64,000 nucleotides of DNA from Vitellaria paradoxa (taxonomy: Eukaryota > Streptophyta > Magnoliopsida > Ericales > Sapotaceae): contig CM034238.1 in the NCBI GenBank assembly GCA_019916065.1, positions 992,001-1,056,000 of the forward strand. Reading direction: 5' to 3'. Shown one piece after another: positions 53,170-64,000 of this stretch. Positions within the stretch are counted from its first letter, which is position 1. Every line of letters starts with the position of its first letter. The notes below the pieces were generated by a model. It did not search any database and was not told where the DNA came from. It worked only from the letters and a program-made list of their open reading frames with translations. Made by a program: the position numbers and the translations under genes.

Positions 53170-55010
53170 ATAAATATAACAACCATAATATATATGGTTT
53201 GTGGGACTAGGTGATTATATGAAAATTCTCTATAAGAGGAATGACGCTTATTTATGAGTTTTGAATACCTAGCTTGGACTTCTATTTGATAATGGATGTC
53301 CACAATTCATGGTTTTATTATTTTATTGTAAGTTCTTTCCCTAATCTGTGTGGCATTAATTAATGATGAAACTCGTACCTTTTTTTCTTATTAGCGGATC
53401 ATGTAAAATTCTCAATTGTCATACTGTTTGAATTAAAAATTCTCAATTGTCATACTGTTTGAATTAAACTACTGATAAATTTAAAAAACCACGGTTGTTA
53501 TATCATGCACTTACTAGATAATGGGGGACTATGAATCCTTGTATATTTGATCTGTTTACAAGGATAATAATGCTTAACACCATGTCAATATGGAAAATGT
53601 TTCAACATTTTTTTTGTTTTCCAATGATGCTCCATCCACACACCGAACAATAGAACAACAGAATAAGAAAACAGAGAACTATTGGATACTTCAAAAAAGT
53701 TAGTAAAATTTGAAAAAGGTTACACTCTCATAATCCGTGCAACGAAAGGAAAAAGTTATGACTTTTTTTGAGAAGAATTTTAGAATTTTTAGTAAATTTT
53801 GATACTCCAAACGGAAGAAAGGGGAGGAAGAAAGTGTGCGTCTCTTTTACAGTTGTTGGTGAGAACATAATATGAAGAGAGAATTATTATGTTACAAAAA
53901 TGTATTTAATTTTTAAATTAAATTATATAAATAAAAATATTTCAATAAAAAGGAGAGAATTATTGTTGTAAAAATTTATTTTAAAATTTCAAATTAAATT
54001 ATATAAATCAAAATATTTTTTTTAGTATTTTATGTTACTATATATTGTATATCGGGCTTACATTACACCTGAGGCCTCTCATATGGTCACTTGTTAAAAG
54101 CAGTGCTGGCTCTAGGTGTACAATAATACAAGAAAAAATAAAATAAAAAATTAATATATTAAAAAATAAAAGTTGAGATTGCTAAGGTGTTGTCAATAAA
54201 AGAAAATTTAAGAAAATATTGTATAGAATAATTTAATCATATCAAATATTTGCTTAAAAATACATGATTAAAAGTTGAATTGAAAAGTGTCAACAATAAA
54301 TAAATAAATAAGCAAAAGGTGTAAATTATATGCGATAAAAATCGTGAAAAAATATCTATTTTATTTTATTAATCTCAATTAATTTAGGAATAAAATTATA
54401 CTGGTTTGATTTGAATTAAAAGTTTAATATCATAGAATTTTCGCGTGACAAAACTAATTTTGACAAAGATAATGTGATTTTGATTTTATCCAAAAAAGAT
54501 AAGTTATCACAAAATAAAATACAGATTGATTAATATTTTATTTTGTTAACTATCCCAAAAACATGAAAAGCCCTAATAATAAAACTACTTTTTTAAGTTC
54601 AAAAATATTTTAGAGATATATATATATTTTATAGATTTTACCATAACTATTTTTTTATACAGTTTTCTATATAATTGTTTTTTTTTTCACAAAATTACTT
54701 ACGCTTAGTTTGGGCAAAAGATTGGATTTTTTTTTTTTTGGGAAAAAAAAAAACTAACTTTTTAAAGCTAATTTTTATTTTTTAATTAATTTAACATATT
54801 TACTCTTTAAAAGAATTTAAAAATGTAATAAGATAATTTTAATTATTTGAAAAAAAATTAACTTTTATTGAAAAAAAAAATTAACTTTTAAACCAATCAC
54901 AAGGTAACTTTTATTGAAGATTCCCAATCAGGGCCATATTAATAGTGATAAACACCCATGATCAGTGATAGGAGAATCATGCCGCAGCGAGAGAAAAATG
55001 ATACTATGCT
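53170..55010. other. Gene-free stretch downstream of ERD2-like copy 2
   Basis: Collinear with 7365-7625 up to about 53500, including a local duplication of AATTCTCAATTGTCATA. The remainder is AT-rich without recognisable genes; about 54700-54920 looks MITE-like (GGGCAAAAGATTGG). Confidence 0.4.
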
Positions 55011-56959
55011 TTGCCAAAGGCCCAGATGTAACTTCCAAAGGTTCCAAAGGCCCCTAAAAACAGTCTCAGTTCAAGAGTTTCAGGAACAGTGAAATATTAG
55101 AATCGTTTGGTAATACAATTTTCAGTAAAAATTTACCAAATTTTATCAAATGTTTAATTTTTATTACTGCTTAACTATATTAACTTGTTAATTTAAAAGT
55201 TATTAAAATTTTTATTAAATATATAAAAAAACTACAAAAATTATTAAAAATTTTGTTAAATATCTAAAATTACTTAAAATTATTACCTACTTTACTGAAT
55301 ATATTAAAAATTCCAACAACCAATTTCCGTAAAAGCCAAAAAAAAAAAAAAATTGTTACTAGTTAAACCAATATGTGCTTTGTACTTGGCAGCCAAGCTA
55401 AACCGTACAAGTAGTTTTCAAGTGGGCTATCTCTGCTTTGCATATGGAAATGTTCGAATGTGTTTATCAAATCATCAATTTGATTTGTGCTGGCAGTGAA
55501 CTATTGTATGGGACCCACACACATCGTTTTTCTTTGGAAACATCGTACGTGTGGACGGTTTTTTTTTTTTTTTTTTTTGTGTGTCAGTATCGGTTTAGAA
55601 ATGGCCAAAATTTAACTGGCCATTTAGTTTATTTTTTTTTTGTTTTTATTTTTTATTTTCTGTTTTGAGGTCATTTTTTATTTTATACTTTTAAAAATAA
55701 GGAAAACAGTTTAAAATTCATTTGGTTACTTGTGTTTTCAAAATTTATTTTCGAAAACTAAAAATGAGTGTACACAAGAAATAAAAAATGATAAAAAGTC
55801 GTTTTGAGAGTTTTTAACAAAAAATAGAGAAAATCTCAAAACAAGGAAAATAGAGTATTTTTTGTTTCCTTATTTTGAGATTTTTAACACATATAAAATG
55901 AAAACAAAAAATAAAAAAATAAATCAAATGCCACCTAATTTTTTTGGGATGTTTGACCGATCAAAATATTAAAATTTATTAATTTTATTATTTTTTTTGT
56001 ATTTTTAATTAAATTTTATCACATATTACTTTTACATCAAATTTTTATACTTTCACTATACCTTTTTTGCCAAACTTTTATCAACCAATCACTCCCTAAA
56101 TTTTAAAATTTTTTAATAATTAAAATTATATTTAATGTTTTAAACTTCTTTTAAACTATTAAAAATAAATATTTCAAATTAATAAAAATTAAAAAACTAA
56201 CTCTTAACAGATTAATTGTTTTCCTTTTCAAATAAAAAAATAACTTTTTAGTGATTCATTAATAGTCAACTACAAAAAGTTAACTTTATTATCTCTTAAG
56301 TTATAAATGACAATGTACAGCATGTATGATTAATATATGAGACTGTTTGATTGATTAATTTTTTTAATTTTTACAATTTTATCAAATATTTAATTAAAAA
56401 TTAACACGACATGTATCGTATTTTGATGTAAAAATTGTATTTTTATGTGTCGTCAAGAATCTTACTCATAAAAGTTGAAAAAATAAGAAAAATTTAAAAC
56501 AATTAATGAAAATTATAAAAAATTAAAAAAACTGATAAAAGTTAAAAGAAAATTAGAGAAAGTTAACAAAAGTTAAAAATGTATTTAATGAAAAAAATTA
56601 ATAAAAATTAATTTTAAAAATTGATGAGCCCGGCCCGTAAATATGCACCTCTTGTTGAATTTATTTTATTTACATTATTTCTTATTTTCTCTCTGCCGCT
56701 CTCCAAAAAGAACTCGATATATTTTCTGTTATACACCAAATATATAAATATATATATATATATAAAGACAAAAGTAAAATAATAATAATAATAATAATAA
56801 TAATAATTAGAGACAAATGTTGGATGATTTTCACTCTTTACCTCACACACGTCTGATCAGAGTACAGTGTTCACGCTTCAAACTTTCATTTCTTCTTAGA
56901 AAAAACACTGAGGATAATGGTTGTTTCTTCCTTTATGTATTTTAAAATTATCTATCTGA
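55011..56959. other. Gene-free stretch, MITE-rich
   Basis: About 55020-55560 duplicates 34060-34500. About 55618-55938 looks like a MITE (ends GGCCATTTAGTTTATT and AATCAAATGCCACC). (TA)n at about 56748-56764 and (ATA)n at about 56779-56807. No gene. Confidence 0.4.
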
Positions 56960-57303
56960 GGCTCCGTTTGGTTAAAAAAGAAAATTATTTTTTCTAATTT
57001 GTTTTCATTTCATATAATTTTTTTTTATCAAAATTTAATAAAAAAATATAATTTTTATGTATGTTAATCACATTAAAAAAATAAAAAATTCAAATCAATT
57101 TAAGCAAAAGTTAAAAAACAGAAAAAAAAATTATTTTTTCGTTACTTTTTTACTTAAATGAATGTGAATTTTTTAATTTTTTTTATAAATATTATTAACA
57201 TACTTGAAAATTATAGTTTTTAAGAAAAATTAAATTTAAATAAAAATTATATAAGACAAAAAAAATTATAAAAAAAGTAAAAAAAAATTAACCAAACGAC
57301 GCC
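56960..57303. mobile_element. MITE, 344 bp, with end shared by both segmental copies
   Basis: Begins GGCTCCGTTTGGTTAA, ends TTAACCAAACGACGCC; good inverted repeats. The other segmental copy keeps only the right end (TTAACCAGACGACGCC, about 34517-34532), so most of the element and its left neighbourhood were deleted there. Confidence 0.6.
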
Positions 57304-57748
57304 TAACAAGTGGTCCCCAGTTACGACTCTATTAATCTTCGACTTTTCTCCTCTCGCAATTCATCTTGCTTATTTCTTCTTTTTGCTCCTCCTTTCCCTT
57401 TTAACTTTTTGAACAAAGTTCCTCTCTTGCGTATCGATCGCCGTTAAGTTTGTGAAATTGTTCTATGCTCTTTGGGGTTCTTCTTCCTATTATTTTCTAC
57501 TCAATTGGCTAGTAGCAGCGGCGGGATAGATTCCAGGAAGGAGTAATGAAATGATTGGTGAGAGGGTTTTCATATATATATTTTGAGTCGACTTTACTTC
57601 TAAAATTGTTCATCTAAGCTGAGTTTGGAATTTCCAATTAATATCTACCGGTTTGGTGTTCAGTCGAATTAACAGGTGTCCCTTTGCCGTCTCTCTATTG
57701 ACCCGTGTAATTTTGCTGGTTCGTCTTCCATGAAATTGAAGCTTCCAG
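57304..57748 (+). other. 5'-leader-like sequence of an unidentified gene, copy 2
   Basis: Close match to 34530-34968, again with ATGAAATTGAAGCTTCCAG (57730-57748) followed by GTAAGA. The downstream MITE of copy 1 is absent. The acceptor-like CACACAG and the few codons after it are also kept (about 58173). Parent gene unknown. Confidence 0.4.
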
Positions 57749-59589
57749 GTAAGATATGATGAACCACCGTACGCGTTACCATAATTTTCTGTTTTACGGT
57801 TTTGTTTGATTTTGTTGTTTGATGTTCTGGATCATGCATGATCAGATCAGTGGTTGGGATTTAACAATCCCAAATCTCTACGGGCGTCCGCACGGGCTTT
57901 CCGATTATTTTCTTGCATTAGTTGATTTGTTTACTTTTTCTTAAATTGGAAGCTCCCTATCGACGGTCTTATGTAGATCTTGAGTGTAAAGCTCAATTGA
58001 AAAGATCTTCTTTTATTTTACTTTTCCGTGATCATTAATTTGAGATAATCTTTACTAGATCGTTGAAAATTTTAAGCAATTATTAACTCTGGAACGTATG
58101 AATTAATAAAGATGAATTTCTATACCTACTTAAATTTTTGTAATTTTCTCTTAACATGCCTTATGTTTGATCACACAGTTGTGGCAGGCAACATCCATCT
58201 GTCTGGATTAAATTGATTAAAAGAAAAGCTAACAACATTTTGCAACATATTAGGGGAAAAAAAAAGTTACTTTTCGTTAAATTTTTGTGTATATATTATT
58301 TTACACGTGCTAAAATAAAACAAACTGTTTTAATTGATTGGTGCCAAAATTTCTCCTTCCATTAAAAAAAAAAAAAATAAGTCTCGAATTTTGAATTATA
58401 CTGACTTGCTTTGTTGGGATTTTAAACTTTTGAGATAAAAAAAAAAATGAAATGAAATAAAACGGTATCATAAGCTAAGAAAATAAAAAAATAAAATATT
58501 ATGATTATTTCATAACTTAAATTTTGAAAATTTTATATTATTTGAAATCTAATTCAAAATAACAAAATTTGATGAAAATTAATTATTTTATTAAACAATC
58601 TAAATAAATAGATAAATTTATGTTCATATATTATATTTATAATATGTTTTACTTCCTATTAACATATCAAATAAATTCCCAAAGTTAATAATATTACAAT
58701 TCTGGATAATATTACAGTGACGCAAAAGTAAATTTAATAATGACTCACTTAAGTCTCATATTCATGACTTGCAAAAAAAATCTGTAGGGATGTAAATACT
58801 AGTTTACTTATGCTCACAATGCATAATAACAACATATATGATATGTACGAAAATTAGATTAACAGTAATTTCATATCAATAACTCATAAATTGTAAATTA
58901 TCGCATATCCCAACATCAAAACACACATCAACATAAATCTCAAAAATGATCCAATTATTATCTTTCTTTTATCTCTTTACTATCACATCACAATCACCAC
59001 AGTCATATGACATATATTATACAATATCATTATTCATGGGTCCAGACTCGATAACCACGATGAGCCCGATAATAATCATCGCTGTACGCTACTAATTTAC
59101 TGGCATGAATACCAACTACTGCGCAGGTTTAAGATTTTTCAACTGAAGGGTAATCTCTGTATCCTTTCTATTTTTCTATTATTTGTCAACCCCACAATCA
59201 AAATATCATTCACGTTTCCTTTTATCTTCATTATTATCATCTCAACAAAATAACTCTTTAAAATTAACAATTAACATCACATCATCACTTCAATAAATAC
59301 TTTTATTTAATAAAATAAATTACTCAAATATTTTAAATTAGGCATACTAAATCACATATTTACTATTTCATATTACACACATTTCCCTTTTTATGAAATA
59401 TCTGAAGTACTTTAATTAAATACTTATTACTTAATTATTTTACTTTTTTTGTATCTAGAAATTTAGACAGAACATAAACATAAAAATAAAAATTCACTTA
59501 TAAAAATCATCGCAATATTTTCTACATATCATATATGTAAGTAAATGCACTAAATCCCTATCTCAAATCCGAAGAAAAGAAGAATAAAC
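57749..59589. repeat. Segmental duplicate of 35000-37599
   Basis: Collinear with the region in front of NLR3 apart from the missing MITE (35034-35189) and a ~690-bp deletion near 58490. Contains the LTR-like segment (58500-59589). No gene. Confidence 0.6.
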
Positions 59590-60781
59590 TAGGGGTGAGC
59601 ATCGGTTGACACGGTTCGAAAATGATAACTTTTATAACCGAATCAAATATTTTCAAAAATTAGAAATGATAATCAAACAGACCAAACAATACGTACTAAC
59701 TAAATATTAGCTGAACTAAATTATTTTGGTTTGATTACGGTCGGTTCGGTTGTATAAGTTTATAAATTTAAATATATTTTTTATAATTGAATTATAGAAA
59801 TAAAATAATAATTTTTTATTAGAAGTTCATAGGTTAAAAAGACAAGAAAAAAAAGTAAAACAAGAATATTCTATATAATTCCTATTTCGTTATATTTACA
59901 AAAGCAATTCATGAGCATCCTTCACATATAATAGGTTACTTAATAGTTTAAATTATAGGTAAACTAAGACAAAAGTAGTTGAGCATCCTCCAGAAATAAC
60001 ATGTTACATAATAATTTTAAGTTATAGTTAAGCTTCTTGCTAAATAGTTTTTAAATAAAAAATCTTTACTAGGTGCAGAGGGGAAACAAATCCAACGATT
60101 TACAAATGCAAAATGGCTGCAACCATTTAAAAAACAAAAAGAAAAAAGAAATCATTTTTAATGATATATTATCGTGAGGGGCATAGTCTGTGAAATTTGA
60201 CAAACATTTCATCATTATATTACCTGATTTGTGGTAGAAGTGGCGACTTAAAAAAATAAATAAAATAAACTTGAAGAGGCAAACCTTGTTTGTCAAAAGA
60301 GATGCGGAAGCTATTGTATTGTGCAAGTTACTTTTGCAAAAAATTCAATAAGGGTGAAGACTGAAGAGGCAGTGTGTAATTGTGTATATTAAAAGACGTA
60401 AGTAATATAATATATATTTAATCATCGAAAATTCAAAAGTCATAGCATTTCAAAAGTTAAGTATATTTAATACTATATGTAATTATTTATTGAAATCTAA
60501 TAATGAATACTTTAATAATTCTCTTTGGAATTTTAAAAGTCATAGAATTTCAAAAGTTAAATGTATTAAATCAATTAATTATATATATATTTTAAATATT
60601 ATGTATTTTAATTCGGTTTATTTGATTTTAAAAATTAAAAATCATATCTAAAATCGATAACTGTTATTTTTAAAAAAATTAACCGAACCGACCATTGCTA
60701 AAATAATAATTGAACCAAACTTCTTAAATTTGATCAGTATAGTTCGAAAATCGAATTACGACCAAATTGTGCACACCCCTA
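59590..60781. mobile_element. hAT-like element, 1192 bp, copy 2
   Basis: Same element and same 8-bp GAATAAAC duplication as 37600-38809; carried here by the segmental duplication, not an independent insertion. Confidence 0.87.
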
Positions 60782-61687
60782 GAATAAACTGTGAAGAATC
60801 CCAAAAGTTTAAAAATTCACTTTTTCGTATTTCCTATCTTGAGTCGAATTGCCACAATTCAACACCACCACAACAATCACAACGTCAAAAATACCAAAAT
60901 TCTACTATTCTTAAACTTAAGTTCTCATGTTCTTTATACTCTTTCTTTCTCATCATTATTTTCTCTCTCTTCCTTCTCTCTTTTCTCCCTTTCTCTTTTC
61001 TTTTCTCTTCCCTCCTGCTCTTTTTTTTTTTAGGGTTGCTTCCCCAAGTCTCTCCCCCAAAGCACCGTACCCCTATATGTTGTGTATATATATATACACA
61101 CGATATGCTTGGGACCAAGTAAGACAAATTAAAAAAATATAATAAAAAAAGAAGAAAAAAAACTTCCGAGGCTTGCCAACATTCCATGGCCTTCAGGTAT
61201 CATTTGACACTTTTTTTAATATAATAATGTAAATTAAAATAATGTTTATATTAAAATATAAAATTTTGGAGTTATTACACATTATGGCTTTATTTGGGTG
61301 ATAAAAAATTAAAAAATTATAAAAATTATTCATTTTTATCTCACTGCACGAATTATGAACCCATAATTTACTTCACTTTATCTCATTTTTTATCACTCCA
61401 AATACCCCCTATATCTATTTTTTAATGTCAACTTTATATTTAAATTATTCTCCATCAATAAATTGTTATCAAATCCATGTTTTTCAAATTGAAATACAAA
61501 CACAGTCTTACATTCTAAATTGTGAATGACATGGAGATGTGCAATCCAGATCCAGCAAATAACTTTGTATGAGAATGGTCACGTTCTTGCTTTCTGAAAT
61601 GTGTCTAATTCCACATCCTTTTTCGAAGCTGTCAATATCGAGTAATGAATTGAGTTTGTTTTGCCTCAACTCCATCCAATTCAAAAT
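60782..61687. repeat. Segmental duplicate of 38810-39706
   Basis: Includes the CT-rich tract (60955-61035) and the 124-bp MITE copy (61286-61408). It corresponds to the distal NLR3 5' flank. No gene. Confidence 0.6.
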
Positions 61688-63516
61688 GGGTAAATTATAA
61701 GCTAATTACATTAACTTACTTTAATCATTCGAATCTTACACTTATCTCTTCTATTCTCTAATATTTGTAACACTTAAACTCCTTTCGTTAGTTTCCCCCT
61801 AATGCCATTACGATGTTATAACAAAATGATATAAATGCCCTTGGTAAGTTCAAATGGTTAAGAGAAATTTCTGTAATTTAAACCTAATTATATTATTTTA
61901 CCCAAATAAATCACTAAAATGTATTTCATATTAATTAAATTATATTATATATTATAAATAATTTAATAAAATATACTTTATATTAATTTATTTAATTAAT
62001 TTTATCATTAGAACATAATTAAATTATTAATTATTAATTAAATAAACAAATATATTCTATTAATTTATGAAATTAATTAAATTACTAATTATTAAATAAT
62101 ATATTTTATTAATTTTTAATTAATTTAATTAATTAATTATAGTTAATTAATTTTAATTAATAGATTATAATTTATTTAATTAAATTAATTAATTAATAAT
62201 TTAGTTATATTATTTATTAAAAATATATTTATTTTAAAAATTGTTAAATGAAATAAATTATTTTAATATGATGCAGCAAAAACTGATAAGATGCTAAAAT
62301 TAAAAAAAATATTTATGACAAAAAAAATGACATTAAAAACATTTTTAGTTTTTGTTAATTTTTCTATAAGTTGTCATTTTTTTGAAAAAATGAAAAAAAA
62401 TTTAATAAATATATTTTTTGTATCTAGTTTTTAATTTTTAGATTTGCTTGAACTAGTTTTTGGATCATTAGGTTGAAGAACTTAATACTGCTACGTTAGT
62501 TTTAGTCTCGAAAAATTTAAAATTATAAAATATTGTAATAATTTAATATTTTAAAATAATATATCTACAGTCTGCTTACATCATTTTTATTGATATTTTT
62601 GTTTTTTTTTTCATGTGTTATATGACAATGCACTTGTGGACCTATTATTTGAAATTGAAATTACAAAAATCAGTTCAAGTAAATCCAAAAAGTAAAAATA
62701 AAGAACTAAAAATATATTTATTATTATTTTTATTTTTTCAAAAATAATGATAACTTACACAGAAAAAAGTAAAAAAAAAAGGTATTTTTACTATCATTTT
62801 TTTCTTACATAAATATTTTTTTAATTTTAGCACGTTATCCATTTTTGTTGTATCATATTAAAATTATCTATTTTATTTAACTATTTTATTAAACTAATAT
62901 TGTTTTTAATAAATAATATAAATAAATTATTAATTAATTATTAATTAACTAAATTATAATCCGCACTATAAAATTAATTAACTGTAATTAATTAAATTAA
63001 TTAATAATTAATAAAATATATTATTTAATAATTAGTAATTTAATTAATTTCATAATTTAAAAAATTATATTTATTTAATTAATTAATAATTAATAAAATA
63101 TATTATTTAATAGTTAATAATTTAATAAAGTTAATTAATGATAAAATTAATTAAAATAAATTATCTATATTAATATAAAATATATTTTTATATTATTTAT
63201 GACATATAATATAATTAAATTAATATGAAATACATTTTAGTGAATTATTTGGGTAAAATAATATAATTAGGTTAAATTACAAAAACATTTCCTGAACATT
63301 AAACTAATTATAGAAATCTCCCTTACCTATTTGAACTTACCAAGGGCATTTATGTCATTTTACTGTAACACTCTGATGGTGTTATAGGAAAAACTAATGG
63401 AAGGGTTTAAGTGTTACAAACATTAGAGAATATGGAAAATTAAGTGTAAGGTTCAAATGGCTGAAATAGGTTACTCTAATTAGTTTAATGTTTAGGAGGT
63501 TTAGGTATAATTTACC
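61688..63516. mobile_element. Mutator-like foldback element, copy 2
   Basis: Collinear with 39707-41533, with the left target ATTCAAAAT kept (61679-61687). The right target and everything that follows in front of NLR3 are absent: homology stops exactly at the element end (TTTACC). Confidence 0.82.
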
Positions 63517-64000
63517 TGTTACACCTCACTTAGGGATGTAATCGGCGAAGCACCTTAAACCTTAGCTTAAGGAATACGCAAACCTAAGTCTAATTCAACC
63601 AAAGTTTACTAAAGAATCTTCAATGAAAAATAACCTTGCCATTTAAAATTTACGAGGATAAATAAAATGTTTTGCTAACATTTCAAACTCAAAACAACTA
63701 GTAATTAAAATATTCCAAATCATCAAACTCTAATCTAGCTACCAAATTAAATCCATCAATTAAATATAAAATTGTTCATAAGAGACCACGACTTAAAGGT
63801 CCCAACTGCCAGAGTCCATGTCTAATTTTTTCCATGCTCACCTAAAAAATGTTAAAAAGAGGGGTGAGCTAAAAGCCCAGTGAATGAATTGCCAAGCCAA
63901 AAAATTAATAATATCCATTTGAAAATAATAAATTTTTAAATAAATAATGTAATAAAAAAAAATTCCCAAGTAACCATAGTCAATAACAATTTCAAAAGAT
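63517..64000. other. Possible start of an LTR retrotransposon
   Basis: Begins TGTTACACCTCACTTAGG, a start of the TGTTACACC type seen in plant LTRs, directly at the foldback-element end. Later phrases (GGGGTGAGCTAAAAGCCCAGTGA, in part) also resemble such repeats. The other end lies outside the window. No coding region is seen. Confidence 0.3.

Noticed and set aside
60730..61122. 130-codon frame and the similar 38819-39130 frame
   Set aside because: Mostly translation of a CT-rich tract (Leu/Ser/Phe repeats), and not conserved as a frame between the two segmental copies.

Overview
The window is eukaryotic plant DNA, most likely from a eudicot: very AT-rich, with poly-A/T runs, many small inverted-repeat transposons, and CC-NB-ARC-LRR (CNL) disease-resistance genes of the RPP8/RPP13-like type. 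I cannot name the species.

Coding content is a tandem NLR cluster, all on the + strand. NLR1 (1-1725) is cut by the window edge and begins in the NB-ARC. A decayed NLR pseudogene (about 9560-13547) carries stops, frameshifts and two transposon insertions. NLR2 (26533-29061) is nearly intact but loses about 38 C-terminal residues to a 1-nt frameshift. NLR3 (41888-44536, 882 aa) is the only complete, undamaged member. The genes appear intronless in their coding part. The only other recognisable coding sequence is exon 1 of an ERD2-like (KDEL receptor family) gene, present as two truncated copies (6499-6721 and 53014-53169) and a 5'-leader remnant (about 48761-48911). None has downstream exons here.

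Most of the rest is paralogous. The 3' flank of the NLRs occurs after NLR1 (1726-6500), the pseudogene (13548-16250), NLR2 (29062-32600) and NLR3 (44537-48912). After NLR3 it is repeated in tandem (48913-52961). The 5' flank of NLR3 (about 34530-41533) is duplicated at about 57300-63516 without an NLR behind it.

Because the copies can be read against each other, many transposon insertions can be defined to the base with their empty sites. They include Tourist/Harbinger-like MITEs (3-bp A/T target duplications), hAT-like elements (8-bp), a 1.8-kb Mutator-like foldback element in the NLR3 promoter (9-bp) and a tRNA-type SINE (15-bp). The shared and private insertions give a relative history of the cluster.

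I saw no rRNA, stand-alone tRNA or CRISPR array, and no autonomous transposase or reverse-transcriptase gene. The most interesting material is the NLR family itself (cluster-wide loss of the EDVID acidic pair, patchy LRR variation), the transposon remodelling of its flanks, and the co-duplicated ERD2 fragment.
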